Of a stretch of DNA of 64,000 bases, positions 51,579-59,499 are shown piece after piece. A model generated the notes under the pieces. It was not told where the DNA came from, made no database searches, and was given only the letters and a program-made list of their open reading frames with translations. Position numbers and translations under genes: made by a program. Positions within the stretch are counted from its first letter, which is position 1. The number at the start of each line of letters is the position of its first letter. Source of the stretch: Streptomyces sp. NRRL S-350 (GTDB lineage: Bacteria; Actinomycetota; Actinomycetes; Streptomycetales; Streptomycetaceae). Where the stretch lies: NCBI RefSeq assembly GCF_000719705.1, contig NZ_JOHO01000004.1:124001-188000 (forward strand), read 5' to 3'.

Positions 51579-52787
51579 TCACGGCGCCTCCAGCAGCTCG
51601 ACCGTCTCCCCCGCCGCCGCCCCGCCGGGCGGCACCACGGCGAGCGCGTCGGCCCGGGCGAGGCCGCGCAGCATCGCGGGACCGTCGAAGGGGAGCGGGA
51701 CGACGCCCGCGGCGGTCCGTCGGACGGGCTGCAGCCGGGTGTCCGCCGGGTGCCCGGGCAGCGCCGCCGCGGCGGGCGCGAGGGCGGGCGGGCCGGCCGT
51801 CCGGCCGCTGCGGGCGTGCAGCAGCGGCAGGGCGAGCGTGACGGTTCCGGCGACGGCGGCCAGCGGGTTGCCCGGCAGGCCGACCAGGTGGCGCCCGCCG
51901 GGGAGTTCGGCCAGCAGCATGGGGTGCCCTGGCCGGACGGCGACGCCGTCCACCACGAGCCGGGCGCCGGCTTCGGCGAGCGCCCGGTGCAGGAAGTCGA
52001 CCGGCCCGGCGGCCGTTCCGCCCGTGGTGACCACGACGTCGGCGGTGGAGTGCCGCAGCGCGTCCCGGAGCAGGCCGAAGTCGTCTCGGACGTACCGCAC
52101 TTCGGTGACCTCGGCCCCGGACGACCGCAGCCAGGGCGGCAGCAGCGGCCCGAGCGCGTCCCGGACGAGGCCGCCCCCCGGGATTCCGGAGTCCAGCAAC
52201 TCGTCGCCGAGGACGAGCAGTTCGACCACCGGACGGCGACGCACCAGCAGCCGGTCGTACCCGCAGGCGGCAGCCAGGCCGAGCACGGCCGGCCCGACCG
52301 GGGTGCCCGCGGGCAGCAACTCCTCGTTCCGGCGGCACTCCTGGCCGCGCGGGCGGACGTCCTGCCCGGTGGTCAGCCGGTCCGGTCCGCGGTCGTGCAG
52401 CAGGGCGGCGTCCGTGCGGCCGTGCTCGCGGCGCAGTACGGCGGTGGCACCGGGCGGCAGTTGGGCACCGGTGGCGATCTCCACGGCGGTGCCGTCGGCC
52501 AGCGGGGCCGACTCGCCCGGGCCGGCCAGCACCTGCCCGGCGACCCGCCACGGGCCGGGGCCGGCGACCGCCCAGCCGTCCATCGCGGAGGTGTCGAAGG
52601 CGGGCAGGTCGGTGAGTGCGCCGAGCGGCTCGGCGAGGGTGTGGCCGAGCGCTTCGGCCAGCGGCAGCGCGACCGCGGGCAGCGGGCGCAGCCCGGCCCG
52701 CCGCGCCGCTTCGCGGGCCCGCGGCCAGCTCTGCACGCCGGGACCGGTCGACGGGGTGGCCATGGTGGTCTGCCCGACCGCGCTCAC
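51579..52787 (-). CDS. moeA: Molybdopterin molybdenumtransferase
   Basis: Inserts molybdate into adenylylated molybdopterin. 402 residues. Landmarks: the N-terminal LPLAEALGHTLAEPLGALTDLPAFDTSAMDGWAVAG, VEIATGAQLPPGATAVLRREHGR, VELLVLGDEL, and the MoaB-like domain with DVVVTTGGTAAGPVDFLHRAL, VDGVAVRPGHPMLLAEL, and HLVGLPGNPLAAVAGTVTLALPLLH. The start GTG 52787 overlaps the stop of the DUF6457 gene by GTGA, so the two are coupled. It belongs with mobA two genes upstream. No molybdoenzyme gene is in the window. Confidence 0.92.
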   Translation of the reverse strand: MSAVGQTTMATPSTGPGVQSWPRAREAARRAGLRPLPAVALPLAEALGHTLAEPLGALTDLPAFDTSAMDGWAVAGPGPWRVAGQVLAGPGESAPLADGTAVEIATGAQLPPGATAVLRREHGRTDAALLHDRGPDRLTTGQDVRPRGQECRRNEELLPAGTPVGPAVLGLAAACGYDRLLVRRRPVVELLVLGDELLDSGIPGGGLVRDALGPLLPPWLRSSGAEVTEVRYVRDDFGLLRDALRHSTADVVVTTGGTAAGPVDFLHRALAEAGARLVVDGVAVRPGHPMLLAELPGGRHLVGLPGNPLAAVAGTVTLALPLLHARSGRTAGPPALAPAAAALPGHPADTRLQPVRRTAAGVVPLPFDGPAMLRGLARADALAVVPPGGAAAGETVELLEAP

Positions 52788-53056
52788 TGCTCTCCCGGCC
52801 GGTCGGCGGCGCCCGGGGGCGCCCACCGCTCGGCGAGGGCTTCGGTCCGCCGGGCGGCCTCGGCGACGGCCTCCGCGCCGCCGCCCCGCTGGGCGGCCGC
52901 GTAGCCGATCAGGAAGGCGGTCAGCGGCGCGGCCGGCCGGGCCACTCCGTGTGCGACCACCCGGGCCAGGTCGAGCAGACCTCGGACGTCGACGTCCAGG
53001 TCGATGCCCAGGTCGGCCTTGACCTCGGTGATCCAGTCATCCAGCGTGCGCTCCAT
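52784..53056 (-). CDS. DUF6457 family small protein
   Basis: A 90-residue cytosolic protein starting MERTLDDWITEVKADLGIDLDVD, a sequence typical of DUF6457 proteins. The middle GLLDLARVVAHGVARPAAPLTAFLIGYAAAQRGGG is helical, and the end is charged. Its stop overlaps the moeA start, and it lies between mobA and moeA on the same strand, so a role in molybdenum-cofactor assembly or delivery is likely. The biochemical function is unknown. Confidence 0.82.
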   Translation of the reverse strand: MERTLDDWITEVKADLGIDLDVDVRGLLDLARVVAHGVARPAAPLTAFLIGYAAAQRGGGAEAVAEAARRTEALAERWAPPGAADRPGEQ

Positions 53057-53153
53057 GCGCCCATGCTGCCCGATGGGCGGTTTCCCGCGAGTGTTCCCCC
53101 CGTGTGGGGGGCGCGTCGTTTCCCTCACAGGGCGGTGCCGGGCGCGGTGAGGT

Positions 53154-53735
53154 TCACCCCCGGTCGCGTTCCCGGGCCTGCTCCAGGTCCTCCCAGGTGT
53201 CGCAGTCGTACGCGACGCCGCCGGTGTCGGCCACCCGCAGCCGGGTCAGCCCGCCGACGAGCCGGCGCAGCGGCAGGCCGTCCGGGTCGCCGAGGGCGGC
53301 CAGCGCGGCGCGCAGCGGGGCGGTGCGGTACGCGGCGGTGAGTGGCTGGTCGCGCCCGCCGGCGTCGACGAGCACGGCGGCGTCCGCCGGCGCCGCGGCC
53401 TCGTCGAGGGCGGTGACCAGTCGTTCGACCGTCCGCCGGTCCAGGAAGGGCAGGTCGGCGGCGAGCAGCAGCACGGTGTCCGCGGTGACCAGGTCGAGGC
53501 CGGCCGCGACGGCGGCGACCGGGCCGCCGCCGGGTGGCTGCTCCCTGGTCCAGCGGACGCCTGCGCGCCCGGTCGGCCGGGCAGGGCCGACCACGACGGT
53601 GGTGCGGGCGTCCGCGCAGGCGGCGAGCACCCGGTCGAGCAGGGTCGTCCCGCCCACGGTCAGGCCGGGTTTGTCGGCCCCGCCGAGGCGTCGCGCGGCC
53701 CCGCCCGCCGGGACGATCACGTCGTACGGCGTCAT
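53154..53735 (-). CDS. mobA: Molybdenum cofactor guanylyltransferase-like NTP transferase
   Basis: A 193-residue nucleotidyltransferase: attaches GMP (or a related nucleotide) to molybdenum cofactor. The signature DVIVPAGGAARRLGGADKPGLTVGGTTLLDRVL carries the nucleotide-binding loop; AADTVLLLAADLPFLDRRTVERL-type sequence carries the metal Asp in AADLPF; and QPLTAAYRTAPLRAAL and DTWEDLEQARE follow. The usual LAGGxSxRMGxDK reads PAGGAARRLGGADK, acceptable for actinobacterial MobA. It is probably transcribed with DUF6457 and moeA. A GATACT box lies 6 nt before ATG 53735. Confidence 0.85.
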   Translation of the reverse strand: MTPYDVIVPAGGAARRLGGADKPGLTVGGTTLLDRVLAACADARTTVVVGPARPTGRAGVRWTREQPPGGGPVAAVAAGLDLVTADTVLLLAADLPFLDRRTVERLVTALDEAAAPADAAVLVDAGGRDQPLTAAYRTAPLRAALAALGDPDGLPLRRLVGGLTRLRVADTGGVAYDCDTWEDLEQARERDRG

Positions 53736-53751
53736 GCGGCCAGTATCCGCC

Positions 53752-54783
53752 CTACCGGGCGCCGCCCTCGGGGTCCTCCCCGGCTGCGGGCGCGGCCGCC
53801 GAGCCGGTATCGGCGTCGGCGTCCAGGTCCGCGTCCGTGTCCGCGTCGGAAGCAGCGTCGGAACGCGAGTCGGCCGCGCCGGAGCCGGCGTCCTCCGCCG
53901 CCCGGGCGGTGTTGGCCGCCGCGCCCAGTTCCAGGATGGCCGGCAGAGTCAGCTCCCCGTACCGCTCGTTCACGGCCGTGACCAGCGCCTCCGCGTCGTC
54001 CGGGTGCTCGACCAGCAGCCGGTCGAAGTCCTTCAGGTACTCGCCGGTGAAGGCGAGTACCCGGGCGGTGTCGTCGTCCTGGTCGGGGGCCCGGTGCCCG
54101 GCGATCACCCGGTCCACCCCGAGGTCGGCGATCCGGCCGAGGTTGTGCCCCCAGGTGGTGCGCTGGGTCGGCGTGGTGTCGGCGGTCCACACGTGGGTGC
54201 CGTTGTAGACGAAGTCCCCGGCGATCACGGTCCTGATGCTCGGCACGTGGACGACCGTCGAGTCCCCGCAGTCGCCCTGGCCGAGCAGCAGGACGGGGAT
54301 CACCTGGCGGTCCAGCATCAGCGGCTGCGGCAGCAGCACGGCGGGGATCAAGGGGTGGTCGGGGATGTCGTCGCCGTACACCGGCTTCCACTGCGCGACC
54401 TTGGCGGCGGCGGTGCGCCGGATGCCCTCGACCACGGCCGGCGCGGCCAGCAGCTGCGCGTCGGGGAACAGCTTCAGCACCTCCTCGGCACCGAAGTAGT
54501 GGTCCGGGTGCTGGTGGGTGACCACGATGGCGAGCAGCCGGCGGCCCTTGCCGGCGACCCATTCGGCCAGCTCCCGGCCGGCGCTGCGGGTGAGCTGGGC
54601 GTCCACCAGGATGGCGGTCCGCTCGCCGAGGATCAGCGAGGAGGTGGCGAAGAAGGCCGACTCGGGGCCGGTGAAGACGGCGACCTCCAGCGGCCGGGGC
54701 GGCCGCTCGGCGTCCGGGAGCGGGAGCGCTCCGGCGTCCGCACGCTCCGCGCCGGCGCTGTCCTCGGGCGGGGACGACGTCAC
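53752..54783 (-). CDS. MBL-fold metal-dependent hydrolase with acidic tail
   Basis: A 343-residue metallo-beta-lactamase-fold protein. The metal motif is VVTHQHPDHYFGAEEVL (HxHxDH complete), later SIRTVIAGDFVYNGTHVW supplies the bridging Asp, and DRVIAGHRAPDQ the last His. The segment LEVAVFTGPESAFFATSSLILGERTAILVDAQLTRSAGRELAEWVAG is typical of MBL proteins near glyoxalase II and quinoprotein relays. The C-terminal 45 residues are low-complexity and Asp/Ala-rich (DADTDADLDADADTG). GTG 54783 follows AGGGAG. The substrate is unknown. Confidence 0.87.
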   Translation of the reverse strand: MTSSPPEDSAGAERADAGALPLPDAERPPRPLEVAVFTGPESAFFATSSLILGERTAILVDAQLTRSAGRELAEWVAGKGRRLLAIVVTHQHPDHYFGAEEVLKLFPDAQLLAAPAVVEGIRRTAAAKVAQWKPVYGDDIPDHPLIPAVLLPQPLMLDRQVIPVLLLGQGDCGDSTVVHVPSIRTVIAGDFVYNGTHVWTADTTPTQRTTWGHNLGRIADLGVDRVIAGHRAPDQDDDTARVLAFTGEYLKDFDRLLVEHPDDAEALVTAVNERYGELTLPAILELGAAANTARAAEDAGSGAADSRSDAASDADTDADLDADADTGSAAAPAAGEDPEGGAR

Positions 54784-54855
54784 GGGCTGCTCCCTCTGGT
54801 CGGCGGTCGGACTTCCTGCGCCCTACAGCATGGGAGTACGGGTGCCCGATCGTGC

Positions 54856-54884
54856 GTGAGGCGCGCCCGGCGGGCGCGCCTCAC
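54856..54884 (-). terminator. Hairpin downstream of ppm
   Basis: Perfect 14-bp arms GTGAGGCGCGCCCG / CGGGCGCGCCTCAC separated by one base, about 67 nt past the ppm stop codon. Confidence 0.75.
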
Positions 54885-54950
54885 GGCTCAGGTGGCACCG
54901 CTGGCGCCCGGCGTCCTCCGGCGGGCGGGCCCTTCGGCCTCGGGACCTGG

Positions 54951-55715
54951 TCAGCGCTTGGCCGCGCCGCGCAGCCGGGCCAGCCGGTCGGCCACGCCCC
55001 AGGAGGTCACCCGCCACAGCGCCTCGACGACGATGCTGCGGCTCATCTTGGAGGCGCCCAGCTCGCGCTCGACGAAGGTGATCGGCACCTCGGCGACCTT
55101 GAACCCGGCCTTCACCGTGCGCCAGGCCAGGTCGACCTGGAAGCAGTACCCGGCCGAGGCGACCTCGTCCATGCCCAGGCCCAGCAGGGTCTCCTTGCGG
55201 AACGCCCGGTAGCCGCCGGTGACGTCCCTGATCGGGACGCCCAGCATCAGCCGGGAGTAGGTCGAGCCGCCGCGCGAGAGCAGCAGCCGCGACTTGGGCC
55301 AGTTCACCACCCGGCCGCCGGGCACCCAGCGCGAGCCCAGCACCAGGTCGGCGCCGCGCAGCGCGCCCAGCAGCCGGTCCAGCTCCTCGGGCTGGTGCGA
55401 GCCGTCCGCGTCCATCTCGACCAGGACGTCGTAGCCGTTGTCGATGCCCCAGCGGAAGCCCGCGAGGTAGGCCGCGCCCAGGCCTTCCTTGCCCTTGCGG
55501 TGCATGACGTGGACGTGCGGGTCCTCGACGGCCAGCTTGTCGGCCAGCGCGCCGGTGCCGTCGGGGCTGTTGTCGTCGGCGACCAGCACGTGGGCCTCGG
55601 GCACCGAGGCGCGGACCCGGCCGACGATCCGCTCGACGTTCTCCGCCTCGTTGTAGGTCGGGATGATCACCAGGACCCTGCCGAGATCAGCAAAACTCTG
55701 CTGGTTCACGGTCAC
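54951..55715 (-). CDS. ppm: Polyprenol monophosphomannose synthase
   Basis: A 254-residue GT2 glycosyltransferase that makes polyprenyl-phosphate-mannose, the donor for protein O-mannosylation and cell-envelope mannosides. Key sequences: [34 protein letters not shown] (first Asp motif), and [21 protein letters not shown] (DxD metal motif), then [10 protein letters not shown] and [12 protein letters not shown]. No acyltransferase domain is fused. GTG 55715 is supported by a GAGAGG ribosome-binding site 7 nt upstream. It diverges from manA, which feeds mannose 6-phosphate toward GDP-mannose. Confidence 0.93.
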   Translation of the reverse strand: MTVNQQSFADLGRVLVIIPTYNEAENVERIVGRVRASVPEAHVLVADDNSPDGTGALADKLAVEDPHVHVMHRKGKEGLGAAYLAGFRWGIDNGYDVLVEMDADGSHQPEELDRLLGALRGADLVLGSRWVPGGRVVNWPKSRLLLSRGGSTYSRLMLGVPIRDVTGGYRAFRKETLLGLGMDEVASAGYCFQVDLAWRTVKAGFKVAEVPITFVERELGASKMSRSIVVEALWRVTSWGVADRLARLRGAAKR

Positions 55716-56044
55716 GTACAAACCTCTCGGCCGATGGCGGGGAATCTCAGAACACCGTCGCCCGCACTCTGGAACGCGGCTCCACCGGCAACCCTCCGAC
55801 GGGATGACCACGGTGGAGAACTGCGCGCAGGGCGGAGACTACTGCGTCCTGGCATCCTACTACCGCGCCCGGGAACCACCGGTCCGGCCATGGCACTCCC
55901 ACCGGATGCCCACCGTTTCCCCGCGGGTGACACCGTTCGGCTAGTGTCGATGCCCTTGCCCGTGCCCGGACCCCCCGCACCACCGGGCCCGCCCCCGGCG
56001 ACCCGGCACACCCGCCCAGACCGCGAAGGAGTAGGACCGCGCGC
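55716..56044. promoter_or_regulatory. Divergent region between ppm and manA
   Basis: 329 bp. A candidate -10 TAGTGT lies at about 55942-55947 for manA, giving a leader near 95 nt. A 46-codon open frame (55804-55944, beginning [14 protein letters not shown]) has no clear ribosome-binding site, so I do not call it a gene. A GAAGGAG sequence precedes manA, rather far from its ATG. Confidence 0.4.
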
Positions 56045-57235
56045 ATGGACAGGCTCCTCAACACCGTCCGCCCGTACGCCTGGGGGTCGCTCACGGCCCT
56101 GCCCGAACTGCTCGGACAGCAGCCGACCGGTGAACCGCAGGCCGAGCTCTGGATGGGCGCCCACCCCGGCGACCCGTCCCGCGCCGACCGCGGCGAGGGC
56201 CCGCGCCGGCTGGACGAGCTGATCGCCGCCGACCCCGAGGGCGAGCTGGGCGCCGCGACCGTGGCCAGGTTCGGCCCGACCCTGCCGTTCCTCCTCAAGG
56301 TCCTCGCCGCGGGCATCCCGCTGTCGATCCAGGCGCACCCCACGCTCGATCAGGCCCGCGCCGGCTTCGCCGCCGAGAACGCCCTGGGCGTCCCGCTGGA
56401 CGCCCCCGAGCGCAGCTACCGCGACGCCAACCACAAGCCCGAAATGATCTGCGCGCTGGGCGAGTTCGAGGGCCTGTGCGGCTTCCGCCGACCCGCCGAG
56501 GCAGCCGGGCTGCTGGCCGGGCTCGCGGTGCCCGGGCTCGCCCCGGTGATCGCCCCGCTGGAGGGCGAGGACGAGTCCGAGGCGCTGCGCGGCGCCCTGG
56601 CCGCCGCGATCGCCCTGGACGAGGAGACCGTGCGGCAGACCGTCGAGGCGCTGGCCCGCACCCTGCCGGACGGCGACTACGCCCCGTACGCCCGGATCGC
56701 CAAGGACTTCCCGGACGACCGCGGCGTGGTCACCGGCATGCTGCTCAACCACTTCCGGCTGCGGGCCGGCGAGGCGCTCTACCTGGGCGCCGGGGTGCCG
56801 CACGCCTACCTGTCCGGCGTCTGCGTGGAGCTGCAGGCCAACTCCGACAACGTGCTGCGGGCCGGCCTCACCCCGAAGCACGTCGACGTGCCCGAGCTGC
56901 TGAAGGTCGTGGTCTTCGCCGCCGGCGCCCCCGAGCCGGTCGCCCCCGTCCGCGTCGGGGCCACCCCGGGCGAGGAGCTCTACCCCGTCCCGATAGACGA
57001 GTTCCGGCTCTCCCGCTTCGCGCTGGACGGCGCCGACCGCGAGATCGACGGCCGCACCCCGCAGATCCTGCTCTGCACCGAGGGCGCCGCCCGGCTGACC
57101 GCCGCCGACGGCACCGTCCTGGACCTCGCCCGCGGCCAGTCCGCCTTCCTGCCCGCCACCGGCACCCCGACCCGCCTCGCCGCCGCCACCACCGGCGCCG
57201 CCACCACGCTCTTCCGCGCCACCGTCACGGTCTGA
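56045..57235 (+). CDS. manA: Mannose-6-phosphate isomerase, class I
   Basis: Zinc enzyme interconverting fructose 6-phosphate and mannose 6-phosphate. 396 residues. Landmarks: MDRLLNTVRPYAWGSLTALPELLG, the family start; PLSIQAHPTLDQARAGF with a metal-binding Gln-x-His; DANHKPEMICALGEFEGLCGFR; and GAGVPHAYLSGVCVELQANSDNVLRAGLTPKHVDVPELLKVV. The C-terminal part is a cupin-like domain (GAARLTAADGTVLDLARGQSAFLPA). Its product goes toward GDP-mannose, used by the divergent ppm gene. Confidence 0.96.
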   Translation: MDRLLNTVRPYAWGSLTALPELLGQQPTGEPQAELWMGAHPGDPSRADRGEGPRRLDELIAADPEGELGAATVARFGPTLPFLLKVLAAGIPLSIQAHPTLDQARAGFAAENALGVPLDAPERSYRDANHKPEMICALGEFEGLCGFRRPAEAAGLLAGLAVPGLAPVIAPLEGEDESEALRGALAAAIALDEETVRQTVEALARTLPDGDYAPYARIAKDFPDDRGVVTGMLLNHFRLRAGEALYLGAGVPHAYLSGVCVELQANSDNVLRAGLTPKHVDVPELLKVVVFAAGAPEPVAPVRVGATPGEELYPVPIDEFRLSRFALDGADREIDGRTPQILLCTEGAARLTAADGTVLDLARGQSAFLPATGTPTRLAAATTGAATTLFRATVTV

Positions 57236-57324
57236 GCGGCACTCAGCCCCCTCGGGGCGACGGGTGATTCGGTTGCCCCCTCCCAGTTCCGGGGATCCAC
57301 TGTGGCGGGGGCGCCGCCGCCGCT

Positions 57325-57441
57325 GCCTGGATCCGTGGCACGACCGACCAGGACCTCGACGTCTTCGTCGACACCGTCCACGCCGCGTTCGGGCGCTTTG
57401 CCGGGGCTCAGTCCCGGGTCATGTCGACGAAGCGCGAGTAG
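57325..57441 (+). pseudogene. Possible C-terminal remnant of a PLP-enzyme gene
   Basis: In this frame AWIRGTTDQDLDVFVDTVHAAFGRF reads as a protein-like end, resembling the last helix of threonine-aldolase or other fold-type I PLP enzymes (motif T-T-x-x-D-[LV]-D-x-F-V). The frame has no start or body upstream, where manA ends 90 bp earlier, and it runs into the 3' end of dnaB on the opposite strand before stopping at 57441. I infer a decayed gene fragment; the match is short. Confidence 0.35.
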
Positions 57442-59048
57442 TGGCCCTGGAAGGCCACCGTGATGGTCGCCGTCGGGCCGTTACGGTGCTTGGCGACGAT
57501 CAGGTCGGCCTCGCCCGCCCGCGGGGACTCCTTCTCGTAGGCGTCCTCGCGGTGCAGCAGGATGACCATGTCGGCGTCCTGCTCGATCGAGCCGGACTCT
57601 CGCAGGTCCGAGACCATCGGCCGCTTGTCGGTGCGCTGCTCGGGGCCACGGTTCAGCTGGGAGAGCGCGATGACGGGGACTTCCAGCTCCTTGGCCAGCA
57701 GCTTGAGGTTCCGGGACATGTCCGAGACCTCCTGCTGGCGGTTCTCGGCCCGGCGGGAGCCGCCGGACTGCATCAGCTGGAGGTAGTCGATGACGACCAG
57801 TTTGATGTCGTTGCGCTGCTTCAGCCGGCGGCACTTGGCGCGGATCTCCATCATCGACAGGTTGGGCGAGTCGTCGATGAACAGCGGGGCCTCGCTGACG
57901 TCCGGCATCCGGCGGGCGACGCGCGTCCAGTCGTCGTCCGTCATGCTGCCGGAGCGCATGTGGTGCAGCGCCACCCGGGCCTCGGCGGACAGCAGGCGCA
58001 TGGCGATCTCGTTGCGCCCCATTTCGAGCGAGAAGATCACGCTCGGCAGCTTGTGCTGGATCGAGCAGGCGCGCGCGAAGTCCAGGGCCAGGGTGGACTT
58101 GCCCATGGCGGGGCGGGCCGCGATGACGATCATCTGGCCGGGGTGGAGGCCGTTGGTGAGCGCGTCGAAGTCGGCGAACCCGGTGGGCACGCCGGACATC
58201 TGGCCGTTGCGGGAGCCGATCGACTCGATCTCGTCGAGGGCACCCTCCATGATGTCGGCGAGCGGCGCGTAGTCCTCGTTGGTGCGCTGCTCGGTGACCG
58301 CGTAGATCTCCGCCTGGGCGGCGTTGACGATCTCGTCGACGTCGCCCTCGGCCGCGTAGCCCATGCCGGCGATGCGGGTGCCCGCCTCGACCAGGCGCCG
58401 CAGCACCGCGCGCTCGTGGACGATCTCGGCGTAGTACTCGGCGTTGGCCGCCGTCGGGACGGAGTTGACCAGGGTGTGCAGGTAGGAGGCGCCGCCGACG
58501 CGCTGCAGCTCGCCGCGCTTGGTCAGCTCGCCGGCCACGGTGATCGGGTCGGCCGGCTCGCCGCGGGCGTAGAGGTCGAGGATCGCGCCGTGGACCAGCT
58601 CGTGCGCGGGCCGGTAGTAGTCGGCCGGCTTGAGCACCTCGACCACGTCGGCGATGGCGTCCTTGGAGAGCAGCATGCCGCCGAGGACGGACTGCTCGGC
58701 GGCGAGGTCCTGCGGGGGGACGCGCTCGAAGCCGTCCGCGCCGCCGCCGTCACCGTCGCCGTCGCCGCGGCGCTGCCAGCCGCCGTCCCGCTGGCCGTTC
58801 TCGCGGGAGGAGCCGTTCCGGCCGCCCTTGCCGCCCTGGAAGCCGCCCTTCTGGAAGCCGTCGCGCCCGCCGCCCTGGCCGCCCTGGCCGCCCTGGCCGC
58901 TGCGGCCGCGTGAGACGGGCAGCCGGTCGCCGGGGCCGTCCGGGAAGGGCGCGTCGTCGAAGGCGCCGGCCGGGAAGGGGTCCTCGGCGGTCTGCCACTC
59001 CTCTTCCGGCGGCGGGGCGTCGTGGTCGTCGTACTGGGGGCCGGTCAC
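57408..59048 (-). CDS. dnaB: Replicative DNA helicase
   Basis: Hexameric 5'-3' helicase of the replication fork. 546 residues with an unusual N-terminal extension of about 100 residues rich in Gly, Asp and Gln (GQGGQGGQGGGRDG). The N-terminal collar begins VPPQDLAAEQSVLGGMLLSKDAIADVVEVL; the RecA-like domain has Walker A AARPAMGKSTLALDFAR, Walker B LVVIDYLQLMQSGG, and VIALSQLNRGPEQRTDKRP. It ends QGHYSRFVDMTRD. No intein is present. GTG 59048 was chosen with GGGGA 7 nt upstream; longer open sequence upstream has no homology. A DnaA-box cluster lies in its upstream region. Confidence 0.97.
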   Translation of the reverse strand: MTGPQYDDHDAPPPEEEWQTAEDPFPAGAFDDAPFPDGPGDRLPVSRGRSGQGGQGGQGGGRDGFQKGGFQGGKGGRNGSSRENGQRDGGWQRRGDGDGDGGGADGFERVPPQDLAAEQSVLGGMLLSKDAIADVVEVLKPADYYRPAHELVHGAILDLYARGEPADPITVAGELTKRGELQRVGGASYLHTLVNSVPTAANAEYYAEIVHERAVLRRLVEAGTRIAGMGYAAEGDVDEIVNAAQAEIYAVTEQRTNEDYAPLADIMEGALDEIESIGSRNGQMSGVPTGFADFDALTNGLHPGQMIVIAARPAMGKSTLALDFARACSIQHKLPSVIFSLEMGRNEIAMRLLSAEARVALHHMRSGSMTDDDWTRVARRMPDVSEAPLFIDDSPNLSMMEIRAKCRRLKQRNDIKLVVIDYLQLMQSGGSRRAENRQQEVSDMSRNLKLLAKELEVPVIALSQLNRGPEQRTDKRPMVSDLRESGSIEQDADMVILLHREDAYEKESPRAGEADLIVAKHRNGPTATITVAFQGHYSRFVDMTRD

Positions 59049-59222
59049 GCGTGTTCCCCGATCAGCGAGTGGTGCGAGTTGGAGCGGGCCTTGCCGGTGG
59101 CTGGTGGAGCGGGATCCGCTCCTTTTGTACGCCACGGCTCCGACAAATCGGACGCCGGGGCGGTGCGAGTGTCGGGCGGAGGGGCCCACGCTAAGGCGCC
59201 GGGTGCCGTTGCGCCAAGGCGG

Positions 59223-59311
59223 TTATCCACAGGGGGTGTGGACGAGCGGCCCCGTCCTGTGGAGAACTGCCGCAAAGCTGTGGACACCCCTGTGGACGTC
59301 CCTGTGGATAA
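59223..59311. other. Cluster of six DnaA-box-like motifs
   Basis: Within 89 bp there are: TTATCCACA (59223-59231, exact consensus); TGTGGACGA (59237-59245); TGTGGAGAA (59258-59266); TGTGGACAC (59279-59287); TGTGGACGT (59291-59299); TGTGGATAA (59303-59311, exact consensus, inverted). A seventh, TGTGGATGA, is at 59477-59485. Start-to-start spacings are 14, 21, 21, 12 and 12 bp. The region lies between divergent dnaB and the MATE gene. It is a likely DnaA-binding regulatory or titration site, not oriC, since dnaA and dnaN are absent. Confidence 0.8.
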
Positions 59312-59499
59312 CCGGACGATCGATCCGGCGTCAATCCGTTGACCTGGGATTACCTCTTTCCGGGCCTGTGCATGAGAAATTCTTCACACACCTCCGAACG
59401 GCTGTGGGCGCCGAGCGGACGAACGGCGTCGCTCAAGATATCGAGTAATAGTCAGATACGGCTAGCGTCCATTACCTGTGGATGAGTAGCCTGGAGCCC

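Noticed and set aside
55804..55944. A 46-codon gene before manA
   Set aside because: No clear ribosome-binding site, no recognisable sequence, and it overlaps the probable promoter of manA.
59223..59311. An origin of replication at the DnaA-box cluster
   Set aside because: Streptomyces oriC lies between dnaA and dnaN, with about 19 boxes; neither gene is here and there are only six or seven boxes.
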